Origin: Pedobacter hiemivivus
GTDB taxonomy: Bacteria > Bacteroidota > Bacteroidia > Sphingobacteriales > Sphingobacteriaceae
Length of the DNA stretch: 64,000 nucleotides
Assembly (NCBI RefSeq): GCF_004331685.1
Contig: NZ_SJSM01000001.1
Coordinates: 492,994 to 556,993, forward strand
Direction: 5' to 3'
Shown here: in pieces, positions 1-9,438 of the stretch
How the letters are laid out: each line of letters begins with the position of its first letter
Numbering within the stretch: position 1 is the stretch's first letter
Translations under genes and position numbers: made by a program
The notes under the pieces: model-generated
Database searches by the model: none
Seen by the model: the letters and a program-made list of their open reading frames with translations, nothing else
Told to the model about the DNA's origin: nothing

Positions 1-3000
1 AACCTGATCAAGCGGATTGTATACCATAAATTCCCAATCCTTACCGGGAACCTTTTTTTCCACTAACCTTTTTCTACTGTCATAATGGTAACCATACATA
101 AAGTTTTTAAACTCTCCATTACTTTCGCTGAAACTGTTAATCGCGCCGACCAATCGGTCTGTATTTTCATTTATCGCAGGTGGCAGTACATAACGTAAAT
201 TACCGAAATCATCATAAACATAATAAGTAGACAGTCCTTTGGTATCTGTTTCCCAGATCCTTTTAAAAACCACCTTATCTTTAAAATCTTTGTATTCTTC
301 TGTGGTACCAGCTTTACCATCCCCGGCTCTCCAGTTCTCATCTTTTATTATAGTTTTATACAAGGCACCAGCGGCATAGTAACCCGCAGTTGCCCCAGAA
401 GCAGTAACCGTCCATAATTTTACGTCATTAGCCAGATTTGTTCCATAATCTGTTTTCAAGGTATGTCCAGTATTGTTGGCCTCGATCTGCCATGCCGAGC
501 CTGGCGATCCCTGTTCCAATACTCTGTTTAAGGGAGAAGCCTCAAACCGCGTTTCTGAAAATGGTGTACTAAATACTCCCGCATGCCCAGACTGTGGAGC
601 ATTATAGTAATCAAATACTTTTGTTAATCCATCAGGCTTATATGCCCCAGTATTGCCAGTGCTGACATAAGGTAGGTATTTTTTGTGCTCTCGCTCGAAA
701 GCATCATACTCGATAGGAACTACAATATCCTTCTTGTTCGGGCTGCCCTTCACCTGTACCGTCTGTAATGATCTACCTAGACCATCAAAGTACTGAATCT
801 CGGTTTGTACTAACTCAGGATCACAGCCCGCAGCTGTTACCGCGGCCGCTGTTGTTAGCCCAGCTTCCCGGGGCGCATAAGTAGTGATGTAATTCTGATC
901 CTGACTAGCCTCCACACAAGCCAAAGCCGCATTAACTGCAAAACTCAATGTTGTACTATGACTTCCTGCACTATTATATGCTGTAATGGTATAAGTCGTT
1001 AGTGGTGCCATAACTGTGGGGGTACCGCTGATTGTTCCGTCTGTATCGTTAAACACCAAACCTGCTGGTAAAGTGGGACTGATCGTATAAGCTTTCGACA
1101 ATACGATCTTACGAATCAAATTAGGTGCACTTTCAACTACATAAATGGCTCCATCACTACCGCTGGCAATACCAAAAGGAGAGTTAAAACGTACCACCGA
1201 TCCAGTACCATTCACAGAACCAGCTGCAGTCGTGCCCGCCAATACACTAACCTCACCTGTTGGAGTGACTTTACGAACCATATTATTTGACTGATCGGCA
1301 ACATAGATATTCCCATTCCCATCCAGCACCAAATCATTACTGGGATTAAATTTCGCAATATTACCTGGTCCATCCACATAGCCTCTTGGTAAGCTACCGG
1401 CAAGCGTACTCACTACCCCAGCCGGCGTAATCTTCCTGATCATAGCATTGTCCCGATCAGCTACATATAAATTACCTGCTGCATCAAAGGCCAAGCCCAT
1501 AGGTCGGTTAAAACTAGCTATCCCTGCTGCTCCATTTGCTGCCCCAAGACTCCCCGAACCAGCAAAATCACTCACGACTCCGGAAGGAGTAATCCTTCTT
1601 ATTTTGTGATTACTGTAATCTGCTACATAAAGGTTCCCCGAGCCATCAAAAGCCAGGCCTATTGGTGATTGGAAACTCGCAGCCATTCCTGTTCCATTGG
1701 CCGATCCAGCAGCACCGCTCCCGGCAAAGGTACTCACCATACCCGATGGGCTAATCTTCCTAATCCTATTGTTATGCTGATCCGAGACAAACAAATTACC
1801 AGAAGCATCTATTGCGATATAAGAAGGATGTTGAAAGGATGCCGAAGTACCAACACCATCCGCAGAACCTGCAGAACCACTGCCGGCAAAAGTCGTCACC
1901 ACTCCCGAGGGAGTAATCTTACGGATACTGTGATTACCCGCATCGGCAACATACACATTCCCAGCTGCATCAACCGCTGCATTCAGCGGATTATTAAAAC
2001 TCGCTCCAGTGCCAGTTCCATTTGTTGAACCTGCAAAGCCACTGCCGGCAAGCGTTGTCGTACTTTGACCAGCCGATGAAACCGCCCCCCCAGTATTGCT
2101 GGGACTTACTGGGCTAATAGCAGTTCCTACCGTAAAAGGCGGGGGATTATCATAAGCAATAACTGGCGCCGACCCCGAAGAACTTAGCGCCACATTAATG
2201 TTAGTGATAATATTGCCCACATTTGTACTATATCCTTCCGAAACTACATAATAAGTACCAGCAGGAAGCGTCATCTGAATAAAAGACTCGCGACCAGGAC
2301 AAGCCAGGCCAGAATTATCATCATTATAAGTAATCAGATTTCCCGAAGCATCCAATAAATGCATATAAGTATCAAACCCACTCCCGCAATGTGAAAGCGT
2401 CACTTCTGATTCAGCCCCTAGCGTAAACTGATAGTAAATATCATTACTGGCTTGTCCGATATTATTTCCCAGGCAACCATCCGCATTATTACGGGTGTCC
2501 GTATAACTTCCAGCTCCGCTAAAACTACCAGCATAGACTGGATTGTATAAATCTGAACCAACAGAAGGCGTCCCACTCCCATTAACCACAAAGTCCAAAT
2601 TAAAATCTCCGCTGTTGCTGCTATACCCCTCCACTACAATATAATAAGTACCCGCAGTTAGGCTCTCAGAAATAGAGGAGGCCGCTCCGCTACAGAATGG
2701 CCCATTGTCATCGTTATAAACCACCAAATTCCCATTACCATCCAGCAAATGCAAGTAAGTATCAAAATTACTCCCACAAAGAGAAATGCTGACATCAACA
2801 GTGTTACTTAGTGTAAAAGTATACCACACATCTGCACTTGGCTGGCCATAATTATTACCGAAGCCATAACTATTGTTCTGAAAATCCGTAAAACTACTGT
2901 AACCGCAGCCATTTATCGGAATGGAGAATGCATCGTCCATATAGGTACCACTTTGAGCCTGGGCATTCTTCCAGCTAAAGTTTAACAATATAAAAAACAG

Positions 3001-3054
3001 GAACAACCAGTACCTGCTTGAGGTCCTGAACATCGAGAGGTGCGAAGCTTTCAT
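1..3054 (-). CDS. Secreted RHS-type protein with PPC-like domains, NHL repeats and DUF6443 (3' end outside window)
   Basis: The reading frame is open from an ATG at 3054 to base 1, giving 1018 codons with no stop; the C-terminus lies beyond the left edge. Residues 1-34 form a signal peptide ending near NAQAQ. About 40-320 hold two similar beta-sandwich PPC-like domains, each with a core close to FDTYLHLLDGNGNL and a GTYYIVVEGYS strand. About 335-655 hold six NHL repeats of the type GNLYVADYSNHKIRRITPSG, expected to fold as a beta-propeller. A short He_PIG-like Ig segment follows (TYTISPTLPAGL type). From about 715 the QNYITTYAPRE stretch starts a DUF6443 domain, and RHS/YD-type sequence (YHYDSRKRLVEKKVPGK) reaches the edge. 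Known RHS proteins wrap a variable C-terminal domain or act as surface adhesins; which applies cannot be seen. It lies 33 bases after the 124-aa gene, so it is probably cotranscribed. Confidence 0.9.
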   Translation of the reverse strand, partial: MKASHLSMFRTSSRYWLFLFFILLNFSWKNAQAQSGTYMDDAFSIPINGCGYSSFTDFQNNSYGFGNNYGQPSADVWYTFTLSNTVDVSISLCGSNFDTYLHLLDGNGNLVVYNDDNGPFCSGAASSISESLTAGTYYIVVEGYSSNSGDFNLDFVVNGSGTPSVGSDLYNPVYAGSFSGAGSYTDTRNNADGCLGNNIGQASNDIYYQFTLGAESEVTLSHCGSGFDTYMHLLDASGNLITYNDDNSGLACPGRESFIQMTLPAGTYYVVSEGYSTNVGNIITNINVALSSSGSAPVIAYDNPPPFTVGTAISPVSPSNTGGAVSSAGQSTTTLAGSGFAGSTNGTGTGASFNNPLNAAVDAAGNVYVADAGNHSIRKITPSGVVTTFAGSGSAGSADGVGTSASFQHPSYIAIDASGNLFVSDQHNNRIRKISPSGMVSTFAGSGAAGSANGTGMAASFQSPIGLAFDGSGNLYVADYSNHKIRRITPSGVVSDFAGSGSLGAANGAAGIASFNRPMGLAFDAAGNLYVADRDNAMIRKITPAGVVSTLAGSLPRGYVDGPGNIAKFNPSNDLVLDGNGNIYVADQSNNMVRKVTPTGEVSVLAGTTAAGSVNGTGSVVRFNSPFGIASGSDGAIYVVESAPNLIRKIVLSKAYTISPTLPAGLVFNDTDGTISGTPTVMAPLTTYTITAYNSAGSHSTTLSFAVNAALACVEASQDQNYITTYAPREAGLTTAAAVTAAGCDPELVQTEIQYFDGLGRSLQTVQVKGSPNKKDIVVPIEYDAFEREHKKYLPYVSTGNTGAYKPDGLTKVFDYYNAPQSGHAGVFSTPFSETRFEASPLNRVLEQGSPGSAWQIEANNTGHTLKTDYGTNLANDVKLWTVTASGATAGYYAAGALYKTIIKDENWRAGDGKAGTTEEYKDFKDKVVFKRIWETDTKGLSTYYVYDDFGNLRYVLPPAINENTDRLVGAINSFSESNGEFKNFMYGYHYDSRKRLVEKKVPGKDWEFMVYNPLDQV

Positions 3055-3087
3055 ATATGCGGCGTTAAGAGCAAGTAGTGATTAAGA

Positions 3088-3462
3088 TTATTTTATTGGT
3101 TTGGCAGGCATTCGCTCTGTAGTTGGGATTATCTTCTCCTGCTGTGCAGGGTTGAGCAACCCTCGAAGCTTCCGATTCTTTACATCCATCAACGCACCAA
3201 TCTTCGTCCGTTTCGCCGCTTCATTTAGACTTGTATCGACTACAATGATACTTAGCGCAGCTTTATAGCTACTTTGCACTTGAGCGATCTGTGTGGCCTT
3301 TACCGAATCCACACCAAGACTCTTTCGATAGTAATTTTGCTCCTGTTTTTGTCTCTGTGCCACTATTGAAGCATCTTGTTTTGGACGTTTTTGCTCTTGT
3401 CCGTAATTATTAAAGGTTACCCCTATTAGTATAAGAAATGTAAAGTAGAGTCTAGTTCTCAT
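3088..3462 (-). CDS. Small exported helical protein between two RHS genes
   Basis: A 124-aa protein with a signal peptide (MRTRLYFTFLILIGVTFNNYG) and a mature part rich in Lys, Gln and Ala that looks helical. It has a basic, Pro-containing tail. I do not recognise a named family. The general build, with repeated Gln/Lys helices and an LRGLLNPAQQEKI segment, resembles small periplasmic helical proteins of the Spy/LTXXQ kind, but this is only a likeness. The upstream RHS gene stops with TAA at 3468-3466; GTG (3465) and ATG (3462) follow at once, so translation is probably coupled. I chose ATG 3462; GTG 3465 would add one residue. Its place between two RHS genes suggests a chaperone or partner for them. 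Confidence 0.75.
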   Translation of the reverse strand: MRTRLYFTFLILIGVTFNNYGQEQKRPKQDASIVAQRQKQEQNYYRKSLGVDSVKATQIAQVQSSYKAALSIIVVDTSLNEAAKRTKIGALMDVKNRKLRGLLNPAQQEKIIPTTERMPAKPIK

Positions 3463-3465
3463 CAC

Positions 3466-6400
3466 TTAATTGATTTGTGGTTTATAATGGTAATCGTAAC
3501 TTTTAATAATGTTTCCATTTTGGTCTTTAATACACTTCAACCGCTGGAAAGCATCATATTCATAATAAGTAATACTTCCTTTTTCATCTGCTGAACTTAT
3601 TAGTCCTATGAGTGGAGCATAACAATAAGTGGTCATCTGGGAATCTTTAGGGTACAACCGCAATTCATCAATTGTCCCACTACCTAGTACTGAAATTGTA
3701 GCACTAACCGGAGCCTGAACAAAATGTTCATAATATGTCCACCCATTATAGCTCCTACCTGTAATTACGCTTGTACTGCCCGTAACAATTTGTTCGCCAT
3801 GTCTACTCCAATAGCTAACTATGTATGTCTCTGAGGCAGTCAAACCACTTTTATATATACCTCCATTAACTAAACTGTAAAAGGCCTTCCCCGTTATAGC
3901 ATTACTACCATACAAATTATTGCCGCTATAATTCCAATTCCCCTTGTCACTTGTTTCAAATGAAGAATAGGCCACAAGATCCGGCTTTGCATTACTAACT
4001 TTTGCAGTTATATTTTGATGCTGGTATCCCCACAGGTAAACATTTCCATTGGTTTTTTCTTTATTGTAATGACCCATATTCCCAAACTCATCGTATTTAA
4101 AAGAACCAACTGATTTATAAAGACTTGAAAAAGACACATTATTACTATTAACATCTATCTCCCCTACACCTGCAACAGGTACGTCGGTTTCGATCTGGTA
4201 AATTTGTTCTGGAACTGTAGCGCTCGAACCATAGGCTACAAATTCTCCACCCGTCACCTTAATAGTTGTCCCAATTCCGTCCTGCATTTCCATATAAGAT
4301 TGAATCACCGGGCTAATCACATGTTTTGTTTGCAAGTTTAAAATTCCTAGTGTAATACTATTCATCCCTGAAGTATTATTGGGATCTAGTTTGTAGTCCA
4401 TTGGATAGAAATACTTTTTATTTATTCTTTCATTACCTCCAGCGGCAATACTAATCTCCGACTCCCGGATTTGGTTACCGTTATACTTATATCTTTTAAC
4501 AGTAGTAAAAGGCTCTACACCAGCAGCATTATAAAGTTTAACAGTACTCTTATTGATTACCTTTGCAATATTGGTAATGACAGGGTATTCTGCGACGACA
4601 TCAAACTTTATCAATTTTTTCGATGGTAGACAGCCAACGTGAGGGCGATAATTTGTCATTCTAGCCTTTCTTAAACCCCATATATATAATGGAGGTTGCT
4701 TATTAGGAGTATATAGCTCATATTCATTAATGGTCTCTTTAACCTGAACATTTTGTTCGTTGAAAACTTTTTCTGACAGTAAAAGTCCACGATTCCATTC
4801 ATAGTTTAATTTTGGAGCAAAAGGATATCCGTTTGAAGTAAACTGTAATCCAGTAACATCAATAGTATCTTTAAGAGAGGTTGGACTACCAGGTGGACAT
4901 GGATGTGAAATATAATAATATTTTACAGGTGCAGCATAAAAAAGTCCGTCACAATATCCATCTTCCTCAGGATTACAATCACCACCGTTCACGTCGTTAA
5001 GTGCCAAAGCCCTTCCAGGGGTACTATATCGCCTTATTGTTGAACCATTACCAACTATTCTTTCTTTAATTTCAGAATACCCTATATTTATTCCATCATA
5101 TCCACTCAAAGTAAAATTAGGAGCACTAGTTATCACCAAATTATATACATAATAAGCGAAATTTTCCCTTGGATCAAATTCCCCCCCAAGCGCCGGCCAC
5201 ATATCATAAGGATCAAACTGGTTCCAATAGGGCAGAAAGTTTTCCGTATAAGTAAATACGGGAAGGTTGAACAATATACCACTGGATTTCTCAGGAGTGA
5301 CTGTTTTAACATACGAGTATTCTCTGACAATATCATTTTGTGACGATATTCCATCATGTCGGATACTTTTTTCTAGTCTTAAACCTCCGCCCAATATATT
5401 TCTGTCTTCAAAAGCGAAAGTGTTTGAACCTAATGTAAATTCTTCGTAGCCACCATTCGGAAAGATTATTTTATTTAAAGTACCAGACAATGCCGCCGCA
5501 GTATTTGTCGTTCGGTCAGCTCCGTAAATTATATATTCATCTGTTCCAGCATAATCTGTTTTTCGAAACATAGAGAACCTAGCATCCCCATACTCCGCGG
5601 GATAAATATAAACAGTTGGTGTTAACGTGTTACAAGTATTGTTATTAAAATAACCCCAAAAATCCTGATGAGGAGAGAATCGGTTTGGTAAAGCATATGT
5701 ATCATTATAATAAAGCTTATAAGGACTCAAAACATTACCTTCTACATCCTTTTCAATAATCTTATCCAGCTTAAGCCTTTTATTAGGATTTCCATACTGT
5801 GCATAGTAGCTGTGTAAATCCGGATCAATTGGGCTCTGCAAATAACTATGATTAAAATCAATTCCTTTCACAAATGAAAGCCCCCCTGTTTCAGACTTTG
5901 CGTAAACTGTTATTGAGGTAAGCGCTGATGAACCTATCAAATCCTCTCGATTCTTTAATGCTTCAAATTGGATTTTAAAATCCGGTCCCTCAATACTTGA
6001 CAAGCGAAGTGCATTTACTTGGTTTTCGTTATGGAAAGCTATTGATGCATTTGGCCTATCATAAGGTTTAGAACAATCTATATATGATACATATGGCGTA
6101 TTGGTTTTAAAACTTCTTACAGAATAACTATCAGGCAAAAGCTGGGTGTAAGACTCAGCCTCATAATTAAACATAATTTCACGATTTTGGATAGTCTTAA
6201 TTTTAGTCAGATACCAAGAGCTATTATATTCACTACTGCTATAAAAACCCTCGGTAGTATAACTATCAGGAGCAGTAACAGGAGCATAATAACTATCGCC
6301 AGTTGACCTAGCAATTGTTTTTTCAGTTTTATCAAAATAATACGTGTTACCGCTTTCATCGATAACAGTAAAAGATTTGATGCGTCTGGGATTAATAGTA

Positions 6401-7122
6401 GTGCTCTCTTCTGATAAAGTATAACTAAATTTCAGATCCTGATAAGGTATCAGATTTATCGAATGTGCTTCTGGAGCAATTTGTCCAGTATGGTCAACCA
6501 GATTGCTACCCTGACTGAAGAAAAATTTACCAACATGTCCATTAAAGTTAAAATAGAAGATATCAGGTTCTGTATCAATAACATTATAGGGCGTTCGCAT
6601 CATATGAAGTCCTGTTGAGTTATAATTACCTGCGAATGGAGAGTAACCATGCATTTGACTCCCAGCGATTAACCCATCTGGTCTTATAAGATAATTATAG
6701 CTCAACCAACCCATGCCAAAATTAAATTTATCATCAGGAAGATCCCGAACATTTCTTGTAATAACACCACCACAATTCAAACTCCAGCCTAGTCCCACCC
6801 AGCTCGCAATATCAGCTACTTTTATACCTGAAGCATTATAAGAAAGGGAAATAGGTAACTTAAGGTTACCTGCACTCGCTTCATAAAGTGGGATATTTAT
6901 ATTAGGAATACCGGTAAAACTAGATACAACATTATTTGCATATTGTCCTAAAGAAGCGGCTGTTGGAGATGGAACTCCAGGAATTGCAATTCTTGAAATC
7001 TGCCCCAAATAATCTCCATCTTCAACTGGTAATTGTGCACTAGCAGGTCCAACTAAACAACTAAGAAGCAGTAGTAAACAAAAACAACTTATTAATATTT
7101 TACAAAAATTATTTCTTATCAT
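3466..7122 (-). CDS. Large secreted RHS/YD-repeat-type surface protein
   Basis: A 1218-aa protein starting at ATG 7122. This start gives a normal signal peptide (MIRNNFCKILISCFCLLLLL... ending PASAQ); the frame stays open upstream to a GTG at 7149 and an ATG at 7143, which would spoil it. The sequence has many Tyr/Asn/Gly-rich strands, including NLKLPISLSYNASGIKVADI near the N-terminus, typical of long Bacteroidota proteins of the RHS superfamily. The C-terminus carries a YD-type repeat (ITYYEYDAFQRLKCIKDQNG) and ends YDYHYKPQIN. I see no PAAR domain and no toxin domain after the YD repeat, so a structural or adhesive role is as likely as a toxin. It is first in the unit RHS, 124-aa protein, second RHS. 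Confidence 0.85.
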   Translation of the reverse strand: MIRNNFCKILISCFCLLLLLSCLVGPASAQLPVEDGDYLGQISRIAIPGVPSPTAASLGQYANNVVSSFTGIPNINIPLYEASAGNLKLPISLSYNASGIKVADIASWVGLGWSLNCGGVITRNVRDLPDDKFNFGMGWLSYNYLIRPDGLIAGSQMHGYSPFAGNYNSTGLHMMRTPYNVIDTEPDIFYFNFNGHVGKFFFSQGSNLVDHTGQIAPEAHSINLIPYQDLKFSYTLSEESTTINPRRIKSFTVIDESGNTYYFDKTEKTIARSTGDSYYAPVTAPDSYTTEGFYSSSEYNSSWYLTKIKTIQNREIMFNYEAESYTQLLPDSYSVRSFKTNTPYVSYIDCSKPYDRPNASIAFHNENQVNALRLSSIEGPDFKIQFEALKNREDLIGSSALTSITVYAKSETGGLSFVKGIDFNHSYLQSPIDPDLHSYYAQYGNPNKRLKLDKIIEKDVEGNVLSPYKLYYNDTYALPNRFSPHQDFWGYFNNNTCNTLTPTVYIYPAEYGDARFSMFRKTDYAGTDEYIIYGADRTTNTAAALSGTLNKIIFPNGGYEEFTLGSNTFAFEDRNILGGGLRLEKSIRHDGISSQNDIVREYSYVKTVTPEKSSGILFNLPVFTYTENFLPYWNQFDPYDMWPALGGEFDPRENFAYYVYNLVITSAPNFTLSGYDGINIGYSEIKERIVGNGSTIRRYSTPGRALALNDVNGGDCNPEEDGYCDGLFYAAPVKYYYISHPCPPGSPTSLKDTIDVTGLQFTSNGYPFAPKLNYEWNRGLLLSEKVFNEQNVQVKETINEYELYTPNKQPPLYIWGLRKARMTNYRPHVGCLPSKKLIKFDVVAEYPVITNIAKVINKSTVKLYNAAGVEPFTTVKRYKYNGNQIRESEISIAAGGNERINKKYFYPMDYKLDPNNTSGMNSITLGILNLQTKHVISPVIQSYMEMQDGIGTTIKVTGGEFVAYGSSATVPEQIYQIETDVPVAGVGEIDVNSNNVSFSSLYKSVGSFKYDEFGNMGHYNKEKTNGNVYLWGYQHQNITAKVSNAKPDLVAYSSFETSDKGNWNYSGNNLYGSNAITGKAFYSLVNGGIYKSGLTASETYIVSYWSRHGEQIVTGSTSVITGRSYNGWTYYEHFVQAPVSATISVLGSGTIDELRLYPKDSQMTTYCYAPLIGLISSADEKGSITYYEYDAFQRLKCIKDQNGNIIKSYDYHYKPQIN

Positions 7123-7231
7123 ATTAAAATGTAAGGGGTCCATATACACATGTTTTACACAGCTATCCTCCTAAACTAGGCTGTTATCTAACCCGAGAAG
7201 AATTTATTACATGAAAGGAAGGATTCGGATG

Positions 7232-7969
7232 TCAAAAGCCAATATTCGATTGACGTAAAAATAAACAGATAAGAAAGCCGGCGCCAATCATTAATTTACT
7301 TAAAAACTTGTCTCTATATTTAGGCCCAATCTTGATTATTGTTTTATCGTATAGGTATACACAATCATTTTTCACAGAGTGAATTTTACACTCATTTACA
7401 ATGTATGATTTATGTACCCTTATAAAATGAAATGATAGTTTTTGCTCAATCACTTTCATGGTCTGATAGGTGATGTGTTCTCCCAGGATTGTATTAATCA
7501 TCACAAAGTTTTGATTTGCCTCAATATATTTTATCTCATCAAAAAGAATTTTAATAATATTTCCCTTGTTCCCGGATTGAACATACAAGCTGTTTCTAAC
7601 ACCTGCAGACTTACGTACCTGAATTACCCTATTAATTGTTTTCAGAAACCGTTCCCAGCTGAAAGGTTTCAACAGGTAATCAAAAAATCCATCCTCAAAA
7701 GCCTGGAAAGCATTATCCTTCACCCTCGATGTTACAATCACCAAGGTCTGATTCAGTAAGACATAATCATGTATATGACCATAATCTTTTGCAAGGTCTA
7801 TATTGAAGAAAAGTATATCATTTGCACTTAATGAAAGTAGCGAATTCATAGCGCTACCAACATCAGAAACTACTCCAAAAAGATTCAATTTTGTCGTTTC
7901 ACGAATAAAACTTGACAAGACAACAGCAGAAGACTCATCGTCAATAATAAAACAGGATAGTGTATTCAT
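7232..7969 (-). CDS. LytTR-family response regulator with altered receiver
   Basis: A 245-aa protein of the LytR/AlgR class. Residues 1-120 form a CheY-like receiver: acidic pair D10-D11 (IIDDE), a conserved Thr in LVIVTS and Lys in LLKPF. The position that normally carries the phosphorylated Asp (FLDIxMP in relatives) reads FFNIDLA, so it is N56. Residues about 135-230 form a LytTR DNA-binding domain (IKYIEANQNFVMI, FIRVHKSYIVN). A hydrophobic tail, GAGFLICLFLRQ, follows and is unusual. No histidine kinase lies next to it. The RHS unit starts about 110 bases downstream, so it is the obvious target. N56 suggests phosphorylation-independent control; D58 as a substitute site cannot be excluded. 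Confidence 0.88.
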   Translation of the reverse strand: MNTLSCFIIDDESSAVVLSSFIRETTKLNLFGVVSDVGSAMNSLLSLSANDILFFNIDLAKDYGHIHDYVLLNQTLVIVTSRVKDNAFQAFEDGFFDYLLKPFSWERFLKTINRVIQVRKSAGVRNSLYVQSGNKGNIIKILFDEIKYIEANQNFVMINTILGEHITYQTMKVIEQKLSFHFIRVHKSYIVNECKIHSVKNDCVYLYDKTIIKIGPKYRDKFLSKLMIGAGFLICLFLRQSNIGF

Positions 7970-7988
7970 AAAGCGTTATTTTATATTT

Positions 7989-8711
7989 TTAAAAACTATT
8001 ACTCATTTTGAACATTGGCAGATACATGGCTATCAGGATCACCCCTACCACTAATCCCAAAAAAATGATGATCAGCGGCTCCAATAAACTACTGATCGTA
8101 TTGGTCCTATACTCCACTTCTTCCGTGTACTGTGCGGCTATTTTTTCAAAGAAATAATCCATCCGGTTCACCTCTTCGCCAACCTTAATCAACTGGATCA
8201 TTTTGGCAGGATAAAAAGGAAAAGCAGACAGACTTTTATGCAAAGATTCCCCTTGCAAAATATCCTGTTCTACCTTCAATAAGGAAGTTTCGATCGGATA
8301 GTAATCTATCATCTGCCGTACCAAGGCAATAGATCGCAGCAAAGGTGTATCTGTACTCACCAACAAACGCATGGTATTGGCAAAACGTGCAAAGTAAATC
8401 TTCTTCACCAGATCACCGACAACCGGCACCTTTAACAGCAAATGCGAAGAAAAGCTCCTAAACCAATCGGCTTTGCGTTGAAATAAATAAATGACCACCA
8501 GCACCACTACAAATAGCAGCAGAAATATAAAATACAGATCAAACCAACCCGAAAAACTGATAATCAAAGCTGTAATCCAAGGTAATTTACCTCCGAAGCG
8601 TAAAAACACATCGGCGAACATGGGCACCACAAACTTGATCATAAAAAACACGGCACCTAAAGACGACAGCAACACAATAGCCGGGTAAGTAACTGCAACG
8701 GATGAAGGCAA
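7989..8711 (-). pseudogene. Remnant of a GspF/PilC-type inner-membrane secretion protein
   Basis: The frame gives 240 aa matching the C-terminal part of T2SF (GspF/PilC) proteins, which are normally about 400 aa with two copies of the domain. It begins at the first membrane segment (AVTYPAIVLLSSLG...VVPMFADVF). The second domain is intact, with RFANTMRLLVSTDTPLLRSI, KVGEEVNRMDYFFEKIA and a final LLEPLIIIFLGLVVGVILIA segment. The only available start is a TTG directly after an in-frame TAA (8714-8712). Upstream of that stop the same frame reads SYLQRYFPLSIEK, which could be a scrap of the missing first domain. GspF normally works with the GspE ATPase and pseudopilins; no ATPase gene is present. 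I treat it as a decayed gene. Confidence 0.7.
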
Positions 8712-9019
8712 TTATTTCTCGATTGATAGCGGAAAGTATCGCTGCAGGTAACTGAAAGGATGAGGTGATTGATATAATCGTTAGTCAGATTTATTGTTCT
8801 CTTATTTTTAATTGAAAAATATCCCCAAAGAACCAGTAGAAAGACCAAGCCATATGCTGCATTTATAAATGTCTCTTGTAATCCTGAAAGATTATATTTC
8901 AACATAAACATCACTACCGCTAATACAGGAAAACACACCCAGTACACCGCCCGGTAAACCAAGTCCTGATAGCAAATAAAAGCCAGACACAGTAGCATTA
9001 CAACTTGTAATAAGATCAT
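8657..9019 (-). pseudogene. Truncated prepilin peptidase (type IV leader peptidase)
   Basis: The 120-aa frame matches prepilin peptidases only over about residues 1-83: a hydrophobic start, FICYQDLVYRAVYW carrying the first catalytic Asp (D19), further membrane segments, and GYFSIKNKRTINLTNDYI. In the family this is followed by a GLGD motif with the second catalytic Asp and more membrane helices. Here the sequence turns into unrelated residues (NHLILSVTCSD...), and the last 55 bases overlap the gspF remnant in another frame. It should be inactive. Its ATG shares one base with the stop of the pseudopilin gene (TAATG), the coupling of the original operon. A deletion joining this gene to gspF is the simplest explanation. 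Confidence 0.68.
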
Positions 9020-9438
9020 TAATCTGCTACTACTTCTTTCAGATTTTTTGCCTGATCGATTTCCCAGACATTAAAAGTCCCGTCACCGTCGAAATCAGTA
9101 ACGGCTGTCGCCCGAGCAAGAAAAGCACTGTTTGTGGCATTGACAATTTCGATCTTGTAATTGGCTCTGCCGTCTTTTCCACCAGTAGTCAACTTTTCCT
9201 GGATAAAACCAAGCTCGGTCAGATCAGAACTGTATTTAGATTTTTCGTAAAAGAAACTTTGCTGCAGGGTTGATAAATGTTCCAATTGAACTTTAGCTTC
9301 AGTACTTTTAGCCTTGGTAATTAAGGGCAATAAATTAGGGAGCGCCAGTAAAACCAGAATACCAATAATAACCAATACCACTAGTATTTCTGTAAGCGTA
9401 TATGCTCTAACCTTTTGTTTGAGGAGCTGTTTAATCAT
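9019..9438 (-). CDS. Type IV pilin / type II pseudopilin-like protein
   Basis: A 139-aa protein with a prepilin N-terminus: basic leader MIKQLLKQKVRA, then YTLTEILVVLVIIGILVLLA, with Glu at the +5 position. The residue before the cut is Ala rather than the usual Gly. A soluble domain follows, with an Asp-rich loop DFDGDGTFNVWEID resembling the calcium-binding loop of GspG-like pseudopilins. I chose ATG 9438 because it puts the leader directly before the cleavage site; the ORF can be extended to 9489. In T2S/T4P systems this product is cut by prepilin peptidase and assembled on GspF and an ATPase. Here the peptidase is truncated and GspF damaged, so it may be unprocessed or depend on genes elsewhere. 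Confidence 0.8.
   Translation of the reverse strand: MIKQLLKQKVRAYTLTEILVVLVIIGILVLLALPNLLPLITKAKSTEAKVQLEHLSTLQQSFFYEKSKYSSDLTELGFIQEKLTTGGKDGRANYKIEIVNATNSAFLARATAVTDFDGDGTFNVWEIDQAKNLKEVVAD

Noticed and set aside
1669..2028. Plus-strand ORF inside the NHL-repeat region
   Set aside because: It is the antisense of six tandem NHL repeats in an unbroken 1018-codon frame; its residues show no family likeness and only mirror the repeat.
8657..8770. Read the tail of the prepilin peptidase frame as a new protein domain
   Set aside because: The last 35 residues match nothing, overlap gspF in another frame and lack the GLGD motif; a deletion junction explains them better.
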